From positions 1 through 57,756 of the forward strand of contig JARLHE010000002.1 of NCBI GenBank assembly GCA_031292385.1: a stretch of 57,756 nucleotides of DNA, written 5' to 3'. Made by a program: the position numbers and the translations under genes. This DNA comes from Oligoflexia bacterium. Lineage in GTDB: Bacteria > Bdellovibrionota > UBA1018. The number at the start of each line of letters is the position of its first letter. The first letter of the stretch is position 1. The notes beneath the pieces were generated by a model. The model ran no database searches and was not told the origin of the DNA. It saw only the letters and a list, made by a program, of their open reading frames with translations. Positions 17,596 through 26,359 of the stretch are shown here, one piece after another.

Positions 17596-20100
17596 ATGAC
17601 AAGAATCACCAAGCCAAGAGAGCAATTCCAAGATATAAAAAAGTCCGACATGAATGAGTTGGAACCCCTGGAGTGGAAACGCTTTCTTGATCTAGCCCAA
17701 AACGAAGCGCGCACCGAGCGAGCCAAGCAAATGACACTCGCGCTCGACGACCCGGCGCTTTGGGCGCCCCACGTCGCGGCCGCTCGCTTGCTTCAGCAAG
17801 AAACCCAGGAAGCGGCCCAGCTCCTCGACCGCGACGCTCTTTGGGGACCGCTCCTTGAGCTTGCCGACCCAGAAGCGGCGCTGGATCGTCTTTCGCGTGG
17901 CGCGGTGCTCGAAATTTCCGAGCTCGCCTTGCTGCGACGCTGGCTTTACGCCATCGACTCCTGGACTCAATTGCCCCGCGAGGAAATCAAAAGCGAGCTT
18001 TTCAAAAAGGCCCTGCTCCGGCTTCCCGATCCCCTGCGTCCGATCCAGATTCTGGACCGGATTCTCACGCCGGAAGGAGATCTCTCGGAGCGCGCCTCAC
18101 CGGCGCTTGGCAGGCTTCACTCCGAAATCCGCGCGCTGAAGCGGGAAATCTCGATCATCCTGGATCAGCTGATGAAAACCCTTTCCGCCAAGGGCGTGCT
18201 GCAGGAAAACTTCACCGACGTACGCGACGGTCGTTACGTCCTTCCGGTGAAAATCTCCTCGCAGGCCGATGTCGAGGGAATCATTTACGAAGCATCCGCG
18301 AGCCGCCAAACGGTTTTCGTCGAGCCTCGCGAAGTAGCGAACCTGAACAACCGGCTTCGTCAGCGGCAAAACGAGCTGATCACCGAAATTCACGTCGTCT
18401 TGACTGAAGTCTCCAAGGCGCTTCAGCCGTTCTCGGACGAAACCCGCGATGCAGTCGAGATCCTCTCGCACTGGGACGCGGCCCAGGCGCGCGCGCGATT
18501 CGGCCGCCATTTCGGAGGCAAAGCGATCGAAGTAAGCGAAGAGCGCGCCTTCCGCATGAATCAAACGGTGCATCCCTTACTTTGGCGGTCCGTGCCCGTC
18601 GAGAAGATCATTCGAAACGACATCGAGTTCGGAGACCCGGTGCGGACTCTGCTTCTCACCGGCCCGAACACGGGCGGCAAAACGGTGCTCCTGAAGACGC
18701 TCGGGCTCGCGGCTCTTTGCGCGCGCACGGGCTTTCCGTTTCCCGCCATCGATCATCCACGCGTGCCGTTTTTCGACCGGGTCTTTGCCGATCTCGGCGA
18801 TCCTCAGTCTATCGAGCAGCATCTCTCGACTTTTTCGGGCCATATCCAGCGCTTTCGGCAGATCCTGGAAAATCTGACCGATCAAAGCCTGATCCTGATC
18901 GACGAACTGAACTCGGCGACCGACCCCGAAGAAGGCGCCGCGCTCGGACGCGCGTTTCTTGAAACCATCATGAGCCGGGGCGCCGTGACCGTGACCACGA
19001 CGCACGATCCTCATCTCAAGGCCGCGGCGGTTTCGGACGGAAGAATCCTGAACGCCAGCATGCAGTTCGATGAAAGTGCGCGAACCCCGACTTACCGTAT
19101 GCTGCTTGGAGTGCCGGGCCGATCGCGCGCGCTCGAAACCGCCGAAAGATTAGGCATCCCCCAGGATGTCTTGCGCCTGGCGAGAAGCTATCTCTCGGCC
19201 GAGCATAAGAAATTCGAGCAGATGCTCGCCAAGCTCGAAGCCGACTCGCACGAAGCCGACCGGGCCCGCCGGGAAGCCGTGCACCTGCGCGAAGAGGCGG
19301 AAAGGCTTCGCAACGAATGGACCGAGCGCACCCAGCGATCGGTCGCCGATATGCTCGACCGCACTCGCCAGCGGCTGCGCCGCGTGCTCGAGCAGGCGCA
19401 AGATGAAGTCCGAATGGCGGTTCGCACGCTCGATGAAGCCAAGGGCAAAAGCCGGAAAGAAATCGACGAGACCCGCGCGCGCGTCAACGAAACTTTCGGC
19501 ATCGCCTCCACCCGTCTTGAGCACGCGCTCGAAGAAGAGGCGCCCGAGATCGCGGAAACCCTGCAATCCGCGAAAGAACGGCCTCAGATCGCGGAAGCGC
19601 CCAGCGCGAAGATCCAGGTGGGCGAACCGGTTCGCGTGCCGAAATGGAAAAACACGGGGACCGTCCTGGCATTGCTTCCCGGCGGAAAAATCCGCGTCGC
19701 GCTCGGCAAGCTTCAGATGACGCTCGACCCGGGCGATATCGAACCGCTGCTGGCCTCGGAAATCTCGGCCGTAAAATCCGCCCAAGCCCGCAACCTGGTG
19801 CGCGCCAAAGGCGTTACCCCATTCTCGGCATCATTCGATACGACCGCCCCTGCGCCGCGAATCGATTTGCGCGGACTGCGGCTCGAAGAAGCCATGAGCG
19901 AGTTTGACAGCTGGATCGACCAGGCGTTTCGAAACGGCGCTTACGTGGAAGTCACAGTCGTGCATGGGCTCGGAACCGGCGCGATCCGCGAAGCGGTTCG
20001 CGCCGCACTTGCCAAGCTTCCCTACATCAAGGAATTCCGCGACGGCGGGCCGGGCCAGGGCGGCACTGGGGCGACGATTGTCGAATTTCATCGGTCCTGA
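17596..20100 (+). CDS. mutS2: MutS2 family ATPase/Smr endonuclease
   Basis: An 834-residue MutS2. The MutS core and clamp region precede the ATPase with Walker A GPNTGGKT (about residues 356-363). A long coiled coil (about 530-650, rich in Glu/Arg) follows. The C-terminal Smr nuclease domain starts near residue 756 with DLRGLRLEEA and contains VHGLGTGAIREAV. Known family roles are suppression of recombination and ribosome rescue by nicking or splitting collided ribosomes. Walker B reads IDELNSATDPEEG, where most MutS2 have DELGAGTDP. Start 16 codons or more downstream is unlikely; AAGG lies 7 bases before ATG 17596, while ATG 17578 lacks a ribosome site. Confidence 0.88.
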   Translation: MTRITKPREQFQDIKKSDMNELEPLEWKRFLDLAQNEARTERAKQMTLALDDPALWAPHVAAARLLQQETQEAAQLLDRDALWGPLLELADPEAALDRLSRGAVLEISELALLRRWLYAIDSWTQLPREEIKSELFKKALLRLPDPLRPIQILDRILTPEGDLSERASPALGRLHSEIRALKREISIILDQLMKTLSAKGVLQENFTDVRDGRYVLPVKISSQADVEGIIYEASASRQTVFVEPREVANLNNRLRQRQNELITEIHVVLTEVSKALQPFSDETRDAVEILSHWDAAQARARFGRHFGGKAIEVSEERAFRMNQTVHPLLWRSVPVEKIIRNDIEFGDPVRTLLLTGPNTGGKTVLLKTLGLAALCARTGFPFPAIDHPRVPFFDRVFADLGDPQSIEQHLSTFSGHIQRFRQILENLTDQSLILIDELNSATDPEEGAALGRAFLETIMSRGAVTVTTTHDPHLKAAAVSDGRILNASMQFDESARTPTYRMLLGVPGRSRALETAERLGIPQDVLRLARSYLSAEHKKFEQMLAKLEADSHEADRARREAVHLREEAERLRNEWTERTQRSVADMLDRTRQRLRRVLEQAQDEVRMAVRTLDEAKGKSRKEIDETRARVNETFGIASTRLEHALEEEAPEIAETLQSAKERPQIAEAPSAKIQVGEPVRVPKWKNTGTVLALLPGGKIRVALGKLQMTLDPGDIEPLLASEISAVKSAQARNLVRAKGVTPFSASFDTTAPAPRIDLRGLRLEEAMSEFDSWIDQAFRNGAYVEVTVVHGLGTGAIREAVRAALAKLPYIKEFRDGGPGQGGTGATIVEFHRS

Positions 20101-20294
20101 ACCGATGCGGCTGCGGCCTGCTCGACTTCCTGTCTAGGGACCCTCAAAACAGGCCTTCCTGGCCTTTCCCTAGCAGGCGAGCCGCACTGCTCAGGACCGT
20201 ACGTAGAAAACTCGTACGGCGTGCGCGACCTCTGTCTCACACAAATCTACCAAGCAAGAACCGCCGGAAAGGCTCAGGCCTTACCGGCGGTTCT
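20092..20294. other. Strongly structured intergenic region, possible ncRNA
   Basis: The 292 bases after mutS2 hold three nested or adjacent inverted repeats. (1) An extended hairpin pairs 20092-20100 (CGGTCCTGA, spanning the mutS2 stop) with 20191-20199. Inside it are 20107-20112 with 20180-20185, 20116-20120 with 20174-20178, 20134-20139 with 20168-20173, and AGGCC/GGCCT around loop 20156-20160. (2) CCGTACG (20197-20203) pairs with CGTACGG (20213-20219). (3) AGAACCGCCGG (20257-20267) pairs with CCGGCGGTTCT (20284-20294), with an inner AAGGC/GCCTT stem. No T-run follows. It does not match 6S, SRP, tmRNA or RNase P signatures that I know. Confidence 0.55.
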
Positions 20295-20392
20295 GTTCTC
20301 GAGAAACAAGGGAATAAGGTCCGACTGTATTGGGCTGAAATTATCTTGGGATTAGCTGATAGGTTTTCCGAAACCCAATCGGGCAATTTAAG

Positions 20393-21040
20393 TTAATTTT
20401 TCCAAGTACTAGAATAGATGGCGTCGCCGTCCGAAATTTTCCAACTGGGGCGGGCCCGGACACGATCTGCATAGGCCTGGATACCTGGCCACTTTGAAAG
20501 GCCCCTGAGTCGAGTTTCCCTCAGCATATTCATAACAGGGCCAATCGAGCAATCCACAAGGCTGAAGTCATTGCTAAGAATGTAACGCTGACCGGAAAGA
20601 AGCGGCTCAATACGATCGAACGTGTCCATCAGATCTTCGGTAGCTTCAACAAGCTCTCCCTCAGTCATTCCTTCCATACCAGTTTTAGGAGCAATAGTTT
20701 CGCTCCACCACAGAATTCCGCATCTACGGATAAGCAAAGTACTTTCAAAGAAAAGCCACTGCAAAGCAGCAGCCTCTAGCTTTGGATCGATAGGCCAAAG
20801 AGAAGTTTTCAGTTTTCTTCCAAGGTAGGCCAAAATTGCATTGGACTCCGAAAGAACTAATCCATCATCTTCGAGTACGGGGACTCCTTGCATAGGATTA
20901 ATCTTTTTGAACTCGGGACTCATGTGCTCACCTTTGAAGAGATTGATTTCTTTGATTTCATGCGGGAGGCCGAGTTCATTGAGCGCCATCCTCACCTTCA
21001 AAGGGTTGGGGCTCCTCGTGAACGAATGGAGTTTCAACAT
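20393..21040 (-). CDS. Glutathione S-transferase family protein
   Basis: A 215-residue GST. The thioredoxin-like N-terminal domain has SFTRSPNPLKVRMALNELGL, the cis-Pro segment GVPVLEDDGLVLSESNAILAYL and the glutathione-binding ES pair. An all-helical C-terminal domain follows (FSLVDCSIGPVMNML holds the N-capping motif). The putative catalytic position is a Ser (SFTRSP), as in theta/beta-like classes. It would conjugate glutathione to electrophiles or act as a redox enzyme in the cytoplasm. Its base composition looks clearly lower in GC than neighbours, and it sits alone behind the folded intergenic stretch, which may point to lateral acquisition. Confidence 0.85.
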   Translation of the reverse strand: MLKLHSFTRSPNPLKVRMALNELGLPHEIKEINLFKGEHMSPEFKKINPMQGVPVLEDDGLVLSESNAILAYLGRKLKTSLWPIDPKLEAAALQWLFFESTLLIRRCGILWWSETIAPKTGMEGMTEGELVEATEDLMDTFDRIEPLLSGQRYILSNDFSLVDCSIGPVMNMLRETRLRGLSKWPGIQAYADRVRARPSWKISDGDAIYSSTWKN

Positions 21041-21220
21041 GAGGACAAACTAGTGCAGAATTAATTACGAGATCAAATCGAATCTGCCTTCGCTCTGTTT
21101 CGGCCGATAAAGAAATAATTGACGAGCCTGCCGGGGTCGTTTTTACGCCGACTTGGTGGCAGCCGATAAAATACCTATCAAGATTTATAAGCCCGCACCC
21201 AGCTCGAATTGGTACCGGTC

Positions 21221-21236
21221 ACTCCGCCGGCGGAGT
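21221..21236. repeat. 16-bp perfect palindrome
   Basis: ACTCCGCCGGCGGAGT is self-complementary and lies 31 bases past the stop of the barrel-like gene, in the 227-base gap before the GST gene. There is no T-run, so it is a weak candidate for a terminator and could be a protein-binding site. The rest of this gap holds no gene that I can see. Confidence 0.4.
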
Positions 21237-21267
21237 TGAGTAGCCGTGCGAGTTCGACATCAACTGC

Positions 21268-22158
21268 TCAGAAGCTCAAGCCGTAGAGGAAGCGAAGCGA
21301 TTGCTCGGAAGGCGCGATGGCTTCGAGCGAAGGATCCATCGTCTTCGCGGCGCCGACGACGGCGGTGAGGTTATTCGTCAATTTGCGGCTCAGCGACGCG
21401 CTCATCGTCGAGGTCGTGGTGCCGTAAGACAAACCGCTCGAAAAATCGAAAGGCAACAGGCGAGAAAGCGAGAGGCGATAGCGCTCGGCGCGGGCTGCGG
21501 GGTCCAACGGCGAAATGACGGTGGGATCAAGCGTGCTGGGCGCGGTAGCGGTCATGTCCAGCGAGCCGTGGACCAGGGGAGAATTGAGCTCAAGCCCCGT
21601 CGTGCGGTTACGAAAGCTGGCTTTCGCGCGAACTTTGATGTCCCCATCACGGTAGAGGTTCACGCCGGTGCCGCGGTAAACGGCCATCGCGCCACCCATC
21701 ACGGCAGCTGGCGCCATGAGCGGCTGAAGATCCGGATTGGCTTCAGCCGATTTTTTTACCTTCTCGCCTTCATAGGTTTGGAACCGCTGCATGGCATTGT
21801 GGCCCAGGTCACTGATTTGGCCAGCGTGAACCTGCTCATCGTAGTTGGGCGCCATCAAGCCGTAATCGCGGCGAATCTCGTAGTTGCGATTGAGGTCATC
21901 ATATTGCTGCCGAAGCTGCGCAGCCACGCGTTGATCAATAAAAGGGTCCAAAGGATTGGTGACGCTATTGTAGCGATAATCACTCAGAATCGAACAATTC
22001 GGATTCGCGGCCACGCCATCGCTCGAAGACCAGCCGGGGGTCGCGGCCACATCGGATGAGGAAACCCCTGCCATCGCCGAAGCACAAAACAAAGCGCTTC
22101 CGACCAGAGTCAGAAGAACATTCGATCCTCTCATTTTGATACTTGAACCGATCTTCAT
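21268..22158 (-). CDS. Putative outer-membrane-associated protein
   Basis: A 296-residue exported protein with no family that I recognise. The signal peptide runs to about residue 31 (LVGSALFCASAMA). The middle is helical and charged. The last third alternates polar and hydrophobic residues (SGLSYGTTTSTMSASLSRKL), and the chain ends in Phe (FLYGLSF), the classic C-terminal signature of outer-membrane beta-barrels. A small barrel or barrel-anchored protein is likely. GAGG precedes the ATG at 22158 by 7 bases. Confidence 0.65.
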   Translation of the reverse strand: MKIGSSIKMRGSNVLLTLVGSALFCASAMAGVSSSDVAATPGWSSSDGVAANPNCSILSDYRYNSVTNPLDPFIDQRVAAQLRQQYDDLNRNYEIRRDYGLMAPNYDEQVHAGQISDLGHNAMQRFQTYEGEKVKKSAEANPDLQPLMAPAAVMGGAMAVYRGTGVNLYRDGDIKVRAKASFRNRTTGLELNSPLVHGSLDMTATAPSTLDPTVISPLDPAARAERYRLSLSRLLPFDFSSGLSYGTTTSTMSASLSRKLTNNLTAVVGAAKTMDPSLEAIAPSEQSLRFLYGLSF

Positions 22159-22360
22159 TGAATCCTCGCCCCCGCCCCACCTCTATACAAAGCAATCCAC
22201 ATACCACGGAAACTTTCTGTAGCCGAGTTAAAAGTCCAATGATTTCAATTGGATATGAGCACGATACCACGGATGGCATTGTATAAAGTTTAGACAGCCG
22301 TAAAAACCTTACACGGATTGAGAGATCGTGGCCGCTTTAATAAAGACTTATTAACAGTGA

Positions 22361-23044
22361 TTAAACACCAAAGACGATGAACGCAAACCAGAGCACGAAC
22401 CCCGAAACAATCGGGATACTCAGGTTATCGTCCATTTCAAAGGGAGCAAGCTCGGCCACCCCGCCCGCAATTCCCCCGATAAGAACCAAGGAAAGATAGA
22501 CGGTCGGAGGCAGCGAGAGCGTCTTCAGGAAGAAAAAGCCGACCAGCGTGCAAGTCGCCACGCCGGCTAAAGTTCCGATCAGTGACTTCCCATTCGAAAA
22601 GCGCGGGCCGTATTTGCCATAAAGAATGCCGACGACCGATGCGACCGGGTCGCCGAAAGCAAGATACAGGATCGAAAGAACCGCGATGGGCTTGGGAAAA
22701 ATGCCGATCGCCAGGAGCGTGGCCAAAATATAGAACGGGATGCCGCTGACCCGGTTGATCTCGCAATGCCGCATGACCGGGCCCCAAAGCCGAACGATCT
22801 TTTCGTTGAACGAGGGAACGCGCAACCGGGCAAACTCAAGCGATACCGAAAGGCAGAGTGCCACGGACAGACAGAGCACGGCGACATGTACGCTCATTCC
22901 CGAAAAATAAATGGATGCCATGGTCGCTCCCATGAACATGTGCCAGACCTTGCGTGCTAAATGGAGGTCGCTTCGAAGGTGAAGCCCAGTCGGGCCGTTC
23001 ACTGCGAAAATCTGCTGCATCATAAATTCTGCAATTCGTTTCAT
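22361..23044 (-). CDS. Dolichol/phytol kinase-like CTP-dependent lipid kinase
   Basis: A 227-residue membrane protein with about six to seven hydrophobic helices. It carries the SEC59/DGK1/VTE5-type cytidylyltransferase-like signature: ARKVWHMFMG near the N terminus, then YLAFGDPVASVVGILYGKYG with SNGKSLIGTLAG. Characterised relatives phosphorylate polyprenols, phytol or diacylglycerol using CTP; annotation pipelines often label them phosphatidate cytidylyltransferase. The substrate cannot be fixed. It is monocistronic and faces a 376-base gap. Confidence 0.72.
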   Translation of the reverse strand: MKRIAEFMMQQIFAVNGPTGLHLRSDLHLARKVWHMFMGATMASIYFSGMSVHVAVLCLSVALCLSVSLEFARLRVPSFNEKIVRLWGPVMRHCEINRVSGIPFYILATLLAIGIFPKPIAVLSILYLAFGDPVASVVGILYGKYGPRFSNGKSLIGTLAGVATCTLVGFFFLKTLSLPPTVYLSLVLIGGIAGGVAELAPFEMDDNLSIPIVSGFVLWFAFIVFGV

Positions 23045-23420
23045 AGCTTATAAATGAATTAAGCAACCAGGATGCCATGCTCCCTAAAATTCGTCTCTTT
23101 TTGCAATGTTTTTTAGCACCGTTTTCTCTTGATGATTCAATGAGTTGAAGCGGCAAGCTATTGACCGTACGCATTAAAGCGGATCAAAAAAATCACCTTT
23201 AGAGTCGAAATCGAGTAAGCCTTTACGCAATCTTGACGAAATACTGCGAAATCTACTACGCACCTTCACCGAGATGCGTCATGAGGTGCACTCTGACACC
23301 ACGATTCAGAAATTTGCTTGACTCTCATTGTATAGAAACTGATCCTATTTAAGACTCTTGTATTCTTCGCGCAAAGGATTTGCGCCGAAGTTTTTGAAAA
23401 GGCGAGAAACGAGGTCTTCC
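23045..23420. other. Gene-free AT-rich intergenic region
   Basis: This 376-base gap separates the divergent lipid-kinase-like and MinD-like genes. It is much richer in A+T than the flanking genes and must hold both promoters. A TTGACT-N7-TATAGAA element at 23318-23337 is the only motif that stands out. I see no RNA gene or convincing small ORF. Confidence 0.6.
23318..23337 (+). promoter_or_regulatory. Candidate promoter element, TTGACT-N7-TATAGAA
   Basis: TTGACT (23318-23323), seven bases, then TATAGAA (23331-23337), 84 bases before the MinD-like ATG. TATAGA alone fits a sigma-70 -10 box, but TTGACT is too close to be its -35 element. The same arrangement with identical spacing occurs upstream of the HDOD gene (48620-48639, minus), which raises its interest. 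Confidence 0.4.
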
Positions 23421-24536
23421 ATGGAAGGAAGCGTCATTACTACCCGTCCCGATCCTCACATCGAGGCCCCCGAGGCCTCCCAAGCGAATACGAAGACAAC
23501 CGCGAGCCCGGCGTCCGGGCAATTGTCCGCTTCGGATTCGCCTTACGCTCATTTCAGCGGCGATGATTCCGATAAAAACTTCTTTGGGCAGCTCACCGTC
23601 CCCTCGAACGGCCGACTCAAACAAATCTGGGCGGTCGGCGGCGGCAAAGGCGGCGTCGGCAAAAGCCTCATTGCTTCGAGCATCGCGATTTCGCTCGCGA
23701 GAACCGGCAACCGAGTCGTGGCGATCGACATGGACCTTGGCGGATCCAACCTGCACACCGCCCTCGGCGTCGACCTTCCGAAACAGACCCTCAGCGACTT
23801 CATCACCGGACGGGTGACTAACGTGAACCAGTGCGCGCAGCCCACGGGGATTCCGCAGCTGGACCTCATCAGCGGCGCGCAAGACTCGATCGCCGCCGCC
23901 CAGCTGAGCGATGCCGGGAAGAAAAAGCTTCTCGAAGCAGTGAGCGGGTTGAATGCCGATTATCTCATCTTCGACCTCGGAGCCGGCACGAGTTACACGA
24001 CGATCGATTTCTTTTTGTACAGCGATATCGGATTGATCGTGCTCCTGCCCGAGCCCACATCGATCGAGAACGCGTACCGCTTCATCAAAACCGCTTATTA
24101 CCGCAGACTTTGGCATGCTCCGTCTCTCCGGGACGCGCGCCACCTCATCGAGATGGCGATGGACCCCCGAAATTCCGAAAACCTGAAATCCCCGTCGGAC
24201 CTTTATCGCGAAGTGAACAACCTCAGCCCCGAGCTCGGGCTCCGACTCAAGCAGGAAATCGAGAAGTTCCGCCCTCAACTCATCGTCAATCAGGCGCGAA
24301 CGCAAGCCGACATCGATATCGGTTTTTCGGTCAAAGCCGTGTGCAAGAAGTACTTCGGGATCGAGATGGATTACATGGGCTATCTGGATTACGACAGCGC
24401 CGTCTGGCAAGCGGTGCGACGCAAGCGCCCTCTTTTCATCGAATTCCCCAACTCCCGGCTCGTTTCGAGCGTGGACCGCATTGTTCAATATTTGTTGAAG
24501 CGCCACGCGAACCAAAAGAGCGGGTTTCGAGGTTAA
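23421..24536 (+). CDS. MinD/ParA-family P-loop ATPase (FlhG-like)
   Basis: A 371-residue ParA/MinD-type ATPase. About 70 disordered, Pro/Ser-rich residues come first. The deviant Walker A is GGGKGGVGKSLIAS. Switch I/II segments follow: AIDMDLGGSNLHTALG and LIFDLGAGTSYTTIDFF, the latter with the conserved Asp. Such ATPases position flagella, chromosomes or protein clusters. I see no MinE, flhF or flagellar gene next to it. Instead it lies 3 bases from the J-domain/HTH gene, a pairing that suggests a joint complex. GAGG sits 6 bases before ATG 23421; a TTG at 23358 is the longer alternative. Confidence 0.82.
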   Translation: MEGSVITTRPDPHIEAPEASQANTKTTASPASGQLSASDSPYAHFSGDDSDKNFFGQLTVPSNGRLKQIWAVGGGKGGVGKSLIASSIAISLARTGNRVVAIDMDLGGSNLHTALGVDLPKQTLSDFITGRVTNVNQCAQPTGIPQLDLISGAQDSIAAAQLSDAGKKKLLEAVSGLNADYLIFDLGAGTSYTTIDFFLYSDIGLIVLLPEPTSIENAYRFIKTAYYRRLWHAPSLRDARHLIEMAMDPRNSENLKSPSDLYREVNNLSPELGLRLKQEIEKFRPQLIVNQARTQADIDIGFSVKAVCKKYFGIEMDYMGYLDYDSAVWQAVRRKRPLFIEFPNSRLVSSVDRIVQYLLKRHANQKSGFRG

Positions 24537-24539
24537 AAC

Positions 24540-25361
24540 ATGTTCGATGCGAAATTCTCCGCCAGCTCGATCGAAGGCGATCCATCCGATTTCTACGAGA
24601 TCCTGGACGTCATGCCCGATGCCTCCCAGGCGGAGATCCGGGATTCCTACTTACGCATCAAAAACACGTACTCGAAAGACAGCGTGGCGCTCTACACCCT
24701 GGTCGACCCCGGCGAGCGGGAAGAAATCCTCCGGCGCGTGGAGCAAGCCTACGCGGCCCTGTCGAATCCGGACAAACGCCGGGAGTACGACCACGCCTCA
24801 AAAAGCCCAGGTGAAACGACGGTGACGATGGAATCGCCCCGGCCCCAGAACGTCATTTCGATCGACCGCGCCCCTCCGATGGAAACCGTGGAAAACGCCG
24901 AGCATGCGTTGGTCGCGCCAGTCACCGATTTCAGCTTCCCTCCCGCCCCTGCCAGCGAGAAGCCCGCGAGCGCGGCGTTGCCCTTGGCCTCGGCTCCCGC
25001 GCCGACCGCGAACCCCTCGCCCGCCGCCGAGAAAGAGACGGTCCTTCCGCCGCCGGGTCCGATCTCGGATATTTCCGACATCGAGCTCGAAATCCAGGCG
25101 GAAACCGAGTGGAGCGGCGCATTTCTGCGGAAAGTGCGCGAAGCCCGCGGCATCGCGATCGAGGAGATCGTCAACGCCACCCGGATCACGCGCGCTTACA
25201 TCGTCGCGATTGAAGAAGAAAATATCTCGAAATTGCCCGCCCCTGTTTACATCCGCGGATTCGTCAATCAGGTCGCCCGCACACTACGGCTTTCGGGCAA
25301 GGACGTCGCGCCCGCTTACATGAGACGATGCCAACGCCTTCATCCCGAAAAGTTCCTCTGA
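24540..25361 (+). CDS. J-like domain fused to RodZ-type HTH domain
   Basis: A 273-residue two-domain protein. Residues about 16-84 align with a DnaJ J-domain (DFYEILDV...AYAALSNPDKRREYD), but the HPD tripeptide needed to stimulate DnaK is replaced by SKD (YSKDSVAL). A Pro/Ala-rich linker of about 100 residues follows. The C terminus (about 193-273) is an HTH_25/RodZ cytoplasmic-type domain: LRKVREARGIAIEEIVNATR, AYIVAIEEENISKLP, YIRGFVNQVARTL. No transmembrane helix follows, unlike RodZ. The stop of the MinD-like gene is 3 bases upstream and the RluD gene overlaps by 34 bases. It probably acts as a scaffold or adaptor for the ATPase; that is inference. Confidence 0.78.
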   Translation: MFDAKFSASSIEGDPSDFYEILDVMPDASQAEIRDSYLRIKNTYSKDSVALYTLVDPGEREEILRRVEQAYAALSNPDKRREYDHASKSPGETTVTMESPRPQNVISIDRAPPMETVENAEHALVAPVTDFSFPPAPASEKPASAALPLASAPAPTANPSPAAEKETVLPPPGPISDISDIELEIQAETEWSGAFLRKVREARGIAIEEIVNATRITRAYIVAIEEENISKLPAPVYIRGFVNQVARTLRLSGKDVAPAYMRRCQRLHPEKFL

Positions 25362-26359
25362 ATACCTGGAAATGGTCCGTGCCGCCCGAGAACTCGGGCA
25401 AACGCGCGGATCTCGCGATTTCCGGGGCTCTGACCCAAGACGGCATCGAATGCTCGCGCAGCCGCCTGCAAAAGCTCATGGAGGACGGCAACGTCACGAT
25501 CGACGGCCGCCCCGCGAAAGCCAACCTCAAGCTCGCGCCCGGCAATGAAATCGAAGTGACCTTCCCCGCCCCGCAACCCCTCGAGGCGCAGCCCGAGGAC
25601 CGGCCGCTGGACGTTTTATTTCAAGACGAGCACCTGCTGGTCGTGAACAAACCGCCCGGACTGAGCGTTCACCCATCGGAGACCGAAAAGGCGGGCACGC
25701 TCGTGAACATCCTGCTTCATCATGTGAAGGATTTGAGCGGCATCGGCGGGACGCTGCGTCCGGGGATCGTGCATCGAATCGACAAAAACACGAGCGGCGC
25801 GCTCGTGATCACGAAAACCGATCGCGCCCATCAGGCCCTGACGGAGACATTTGCTAAGCACGACATCGAGCGCGTTTACCGTGCGCTTTGCTACGGCACC
25901 CCCTCGCCCGGCGGCACGCCCGAAAAACCGATCCGCATCGAAGGAGAAATCGGCCGAAGCCCAAGCGACCGGAAGAAAATGGCGCTCCTGAAATCGGGAG
26001 GCCGCCACTCCGTGAGCCTTTACTGGAAGCGCGAGGAATACCACACGCGCTCGACCGCGTTCGCGAGCTTCCTTGAAGTCTCGCTCGAGACCGGCAGAAC
26101 CCATCAGATCCGCGTTCATCTGACGAGCATCGGGCATTCGATTTTGGGCGACCCGGTTTACGGCAAGCCCAGCTCGAATCACACGAAGTGGACCGCCCTT
26201 CCGGTCGACGTGAGAGCGGCGGTGAGCGCCCTGCCGGGACAAGCGCTTCATGCCGCGATCTTAGGCTTCAAGCATCCGATCACCGGCGAAAAGCTGCGCT
26301 TCGAAGCCGCTCCGCCGGCGGAGTTCGCGGCGCTGCTCGAGACATTAAGAAAATATTAG
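25328..26359 (+). CDS. RluA/RluD-family pseudouridine synthase (second copy)
   Basis: A 343-residue S4-domain (about 20-85) plus RluA catalytic-domain protein. The catalytic motif is HRIDKNTSG and the substrate motif is GRTHQIRVH. The family modifies 23S rRNA uridines; RluD sites 1911/1915/1917 are likely for one of the two paralogues in the window. The proposed ATG overlaps the J/HTH gene by 34 bases. A GTG at 25378 would avoid most of the overlap but would trim residues before the S4 domain. The stop overlaps the HNH endonuclease stop by 4 bases (convergent). Confidence 0.86.
   Translation: MPTPSSRKVPLNTWKWSVPPENSGKRADLAISGALTQDGIECSRSRLQKLMEDGNVTIDGRPAKANLKLAPGNEIEVTFPAPQPLEAQPEDRPLDVLFQDEHLLVVNKPPGLSVHPSETEKAGTLVNILLHHVKDLSGIGGTLRPGIVHRIDKNTSGALVITKTDRAHQALTETFAKHDIERVYRALCYGTPSPGGTPEKPIRIEGEIGRSPSDRKKMALLKSGGRHSVSLYWKREEYHTRSTAFASFLEVSLETGRTHQIRVHLTSIGHSILGDPVYGKPSSNHTKWTALPVDVRAAVSALPGQALHAAILGFKHPITGEKLRFEAAPPAEFAALLETLRKY

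Noticed and set aside
20092..20294. Identification of the folded region as 6S, SRP or RNase P RNA
   Set aside because: None of the conserved core sequences is present, and the outer hairpin arm begins inside mutS2, which would be odd for those RNAs.
21095..21180. Two GCCGATAAA strings resembling the -10 box of flagellar sigma-28
   Set aside because: Neither has TAAA at the needed 15-base distance, and no plus-strand gene lies downstream.
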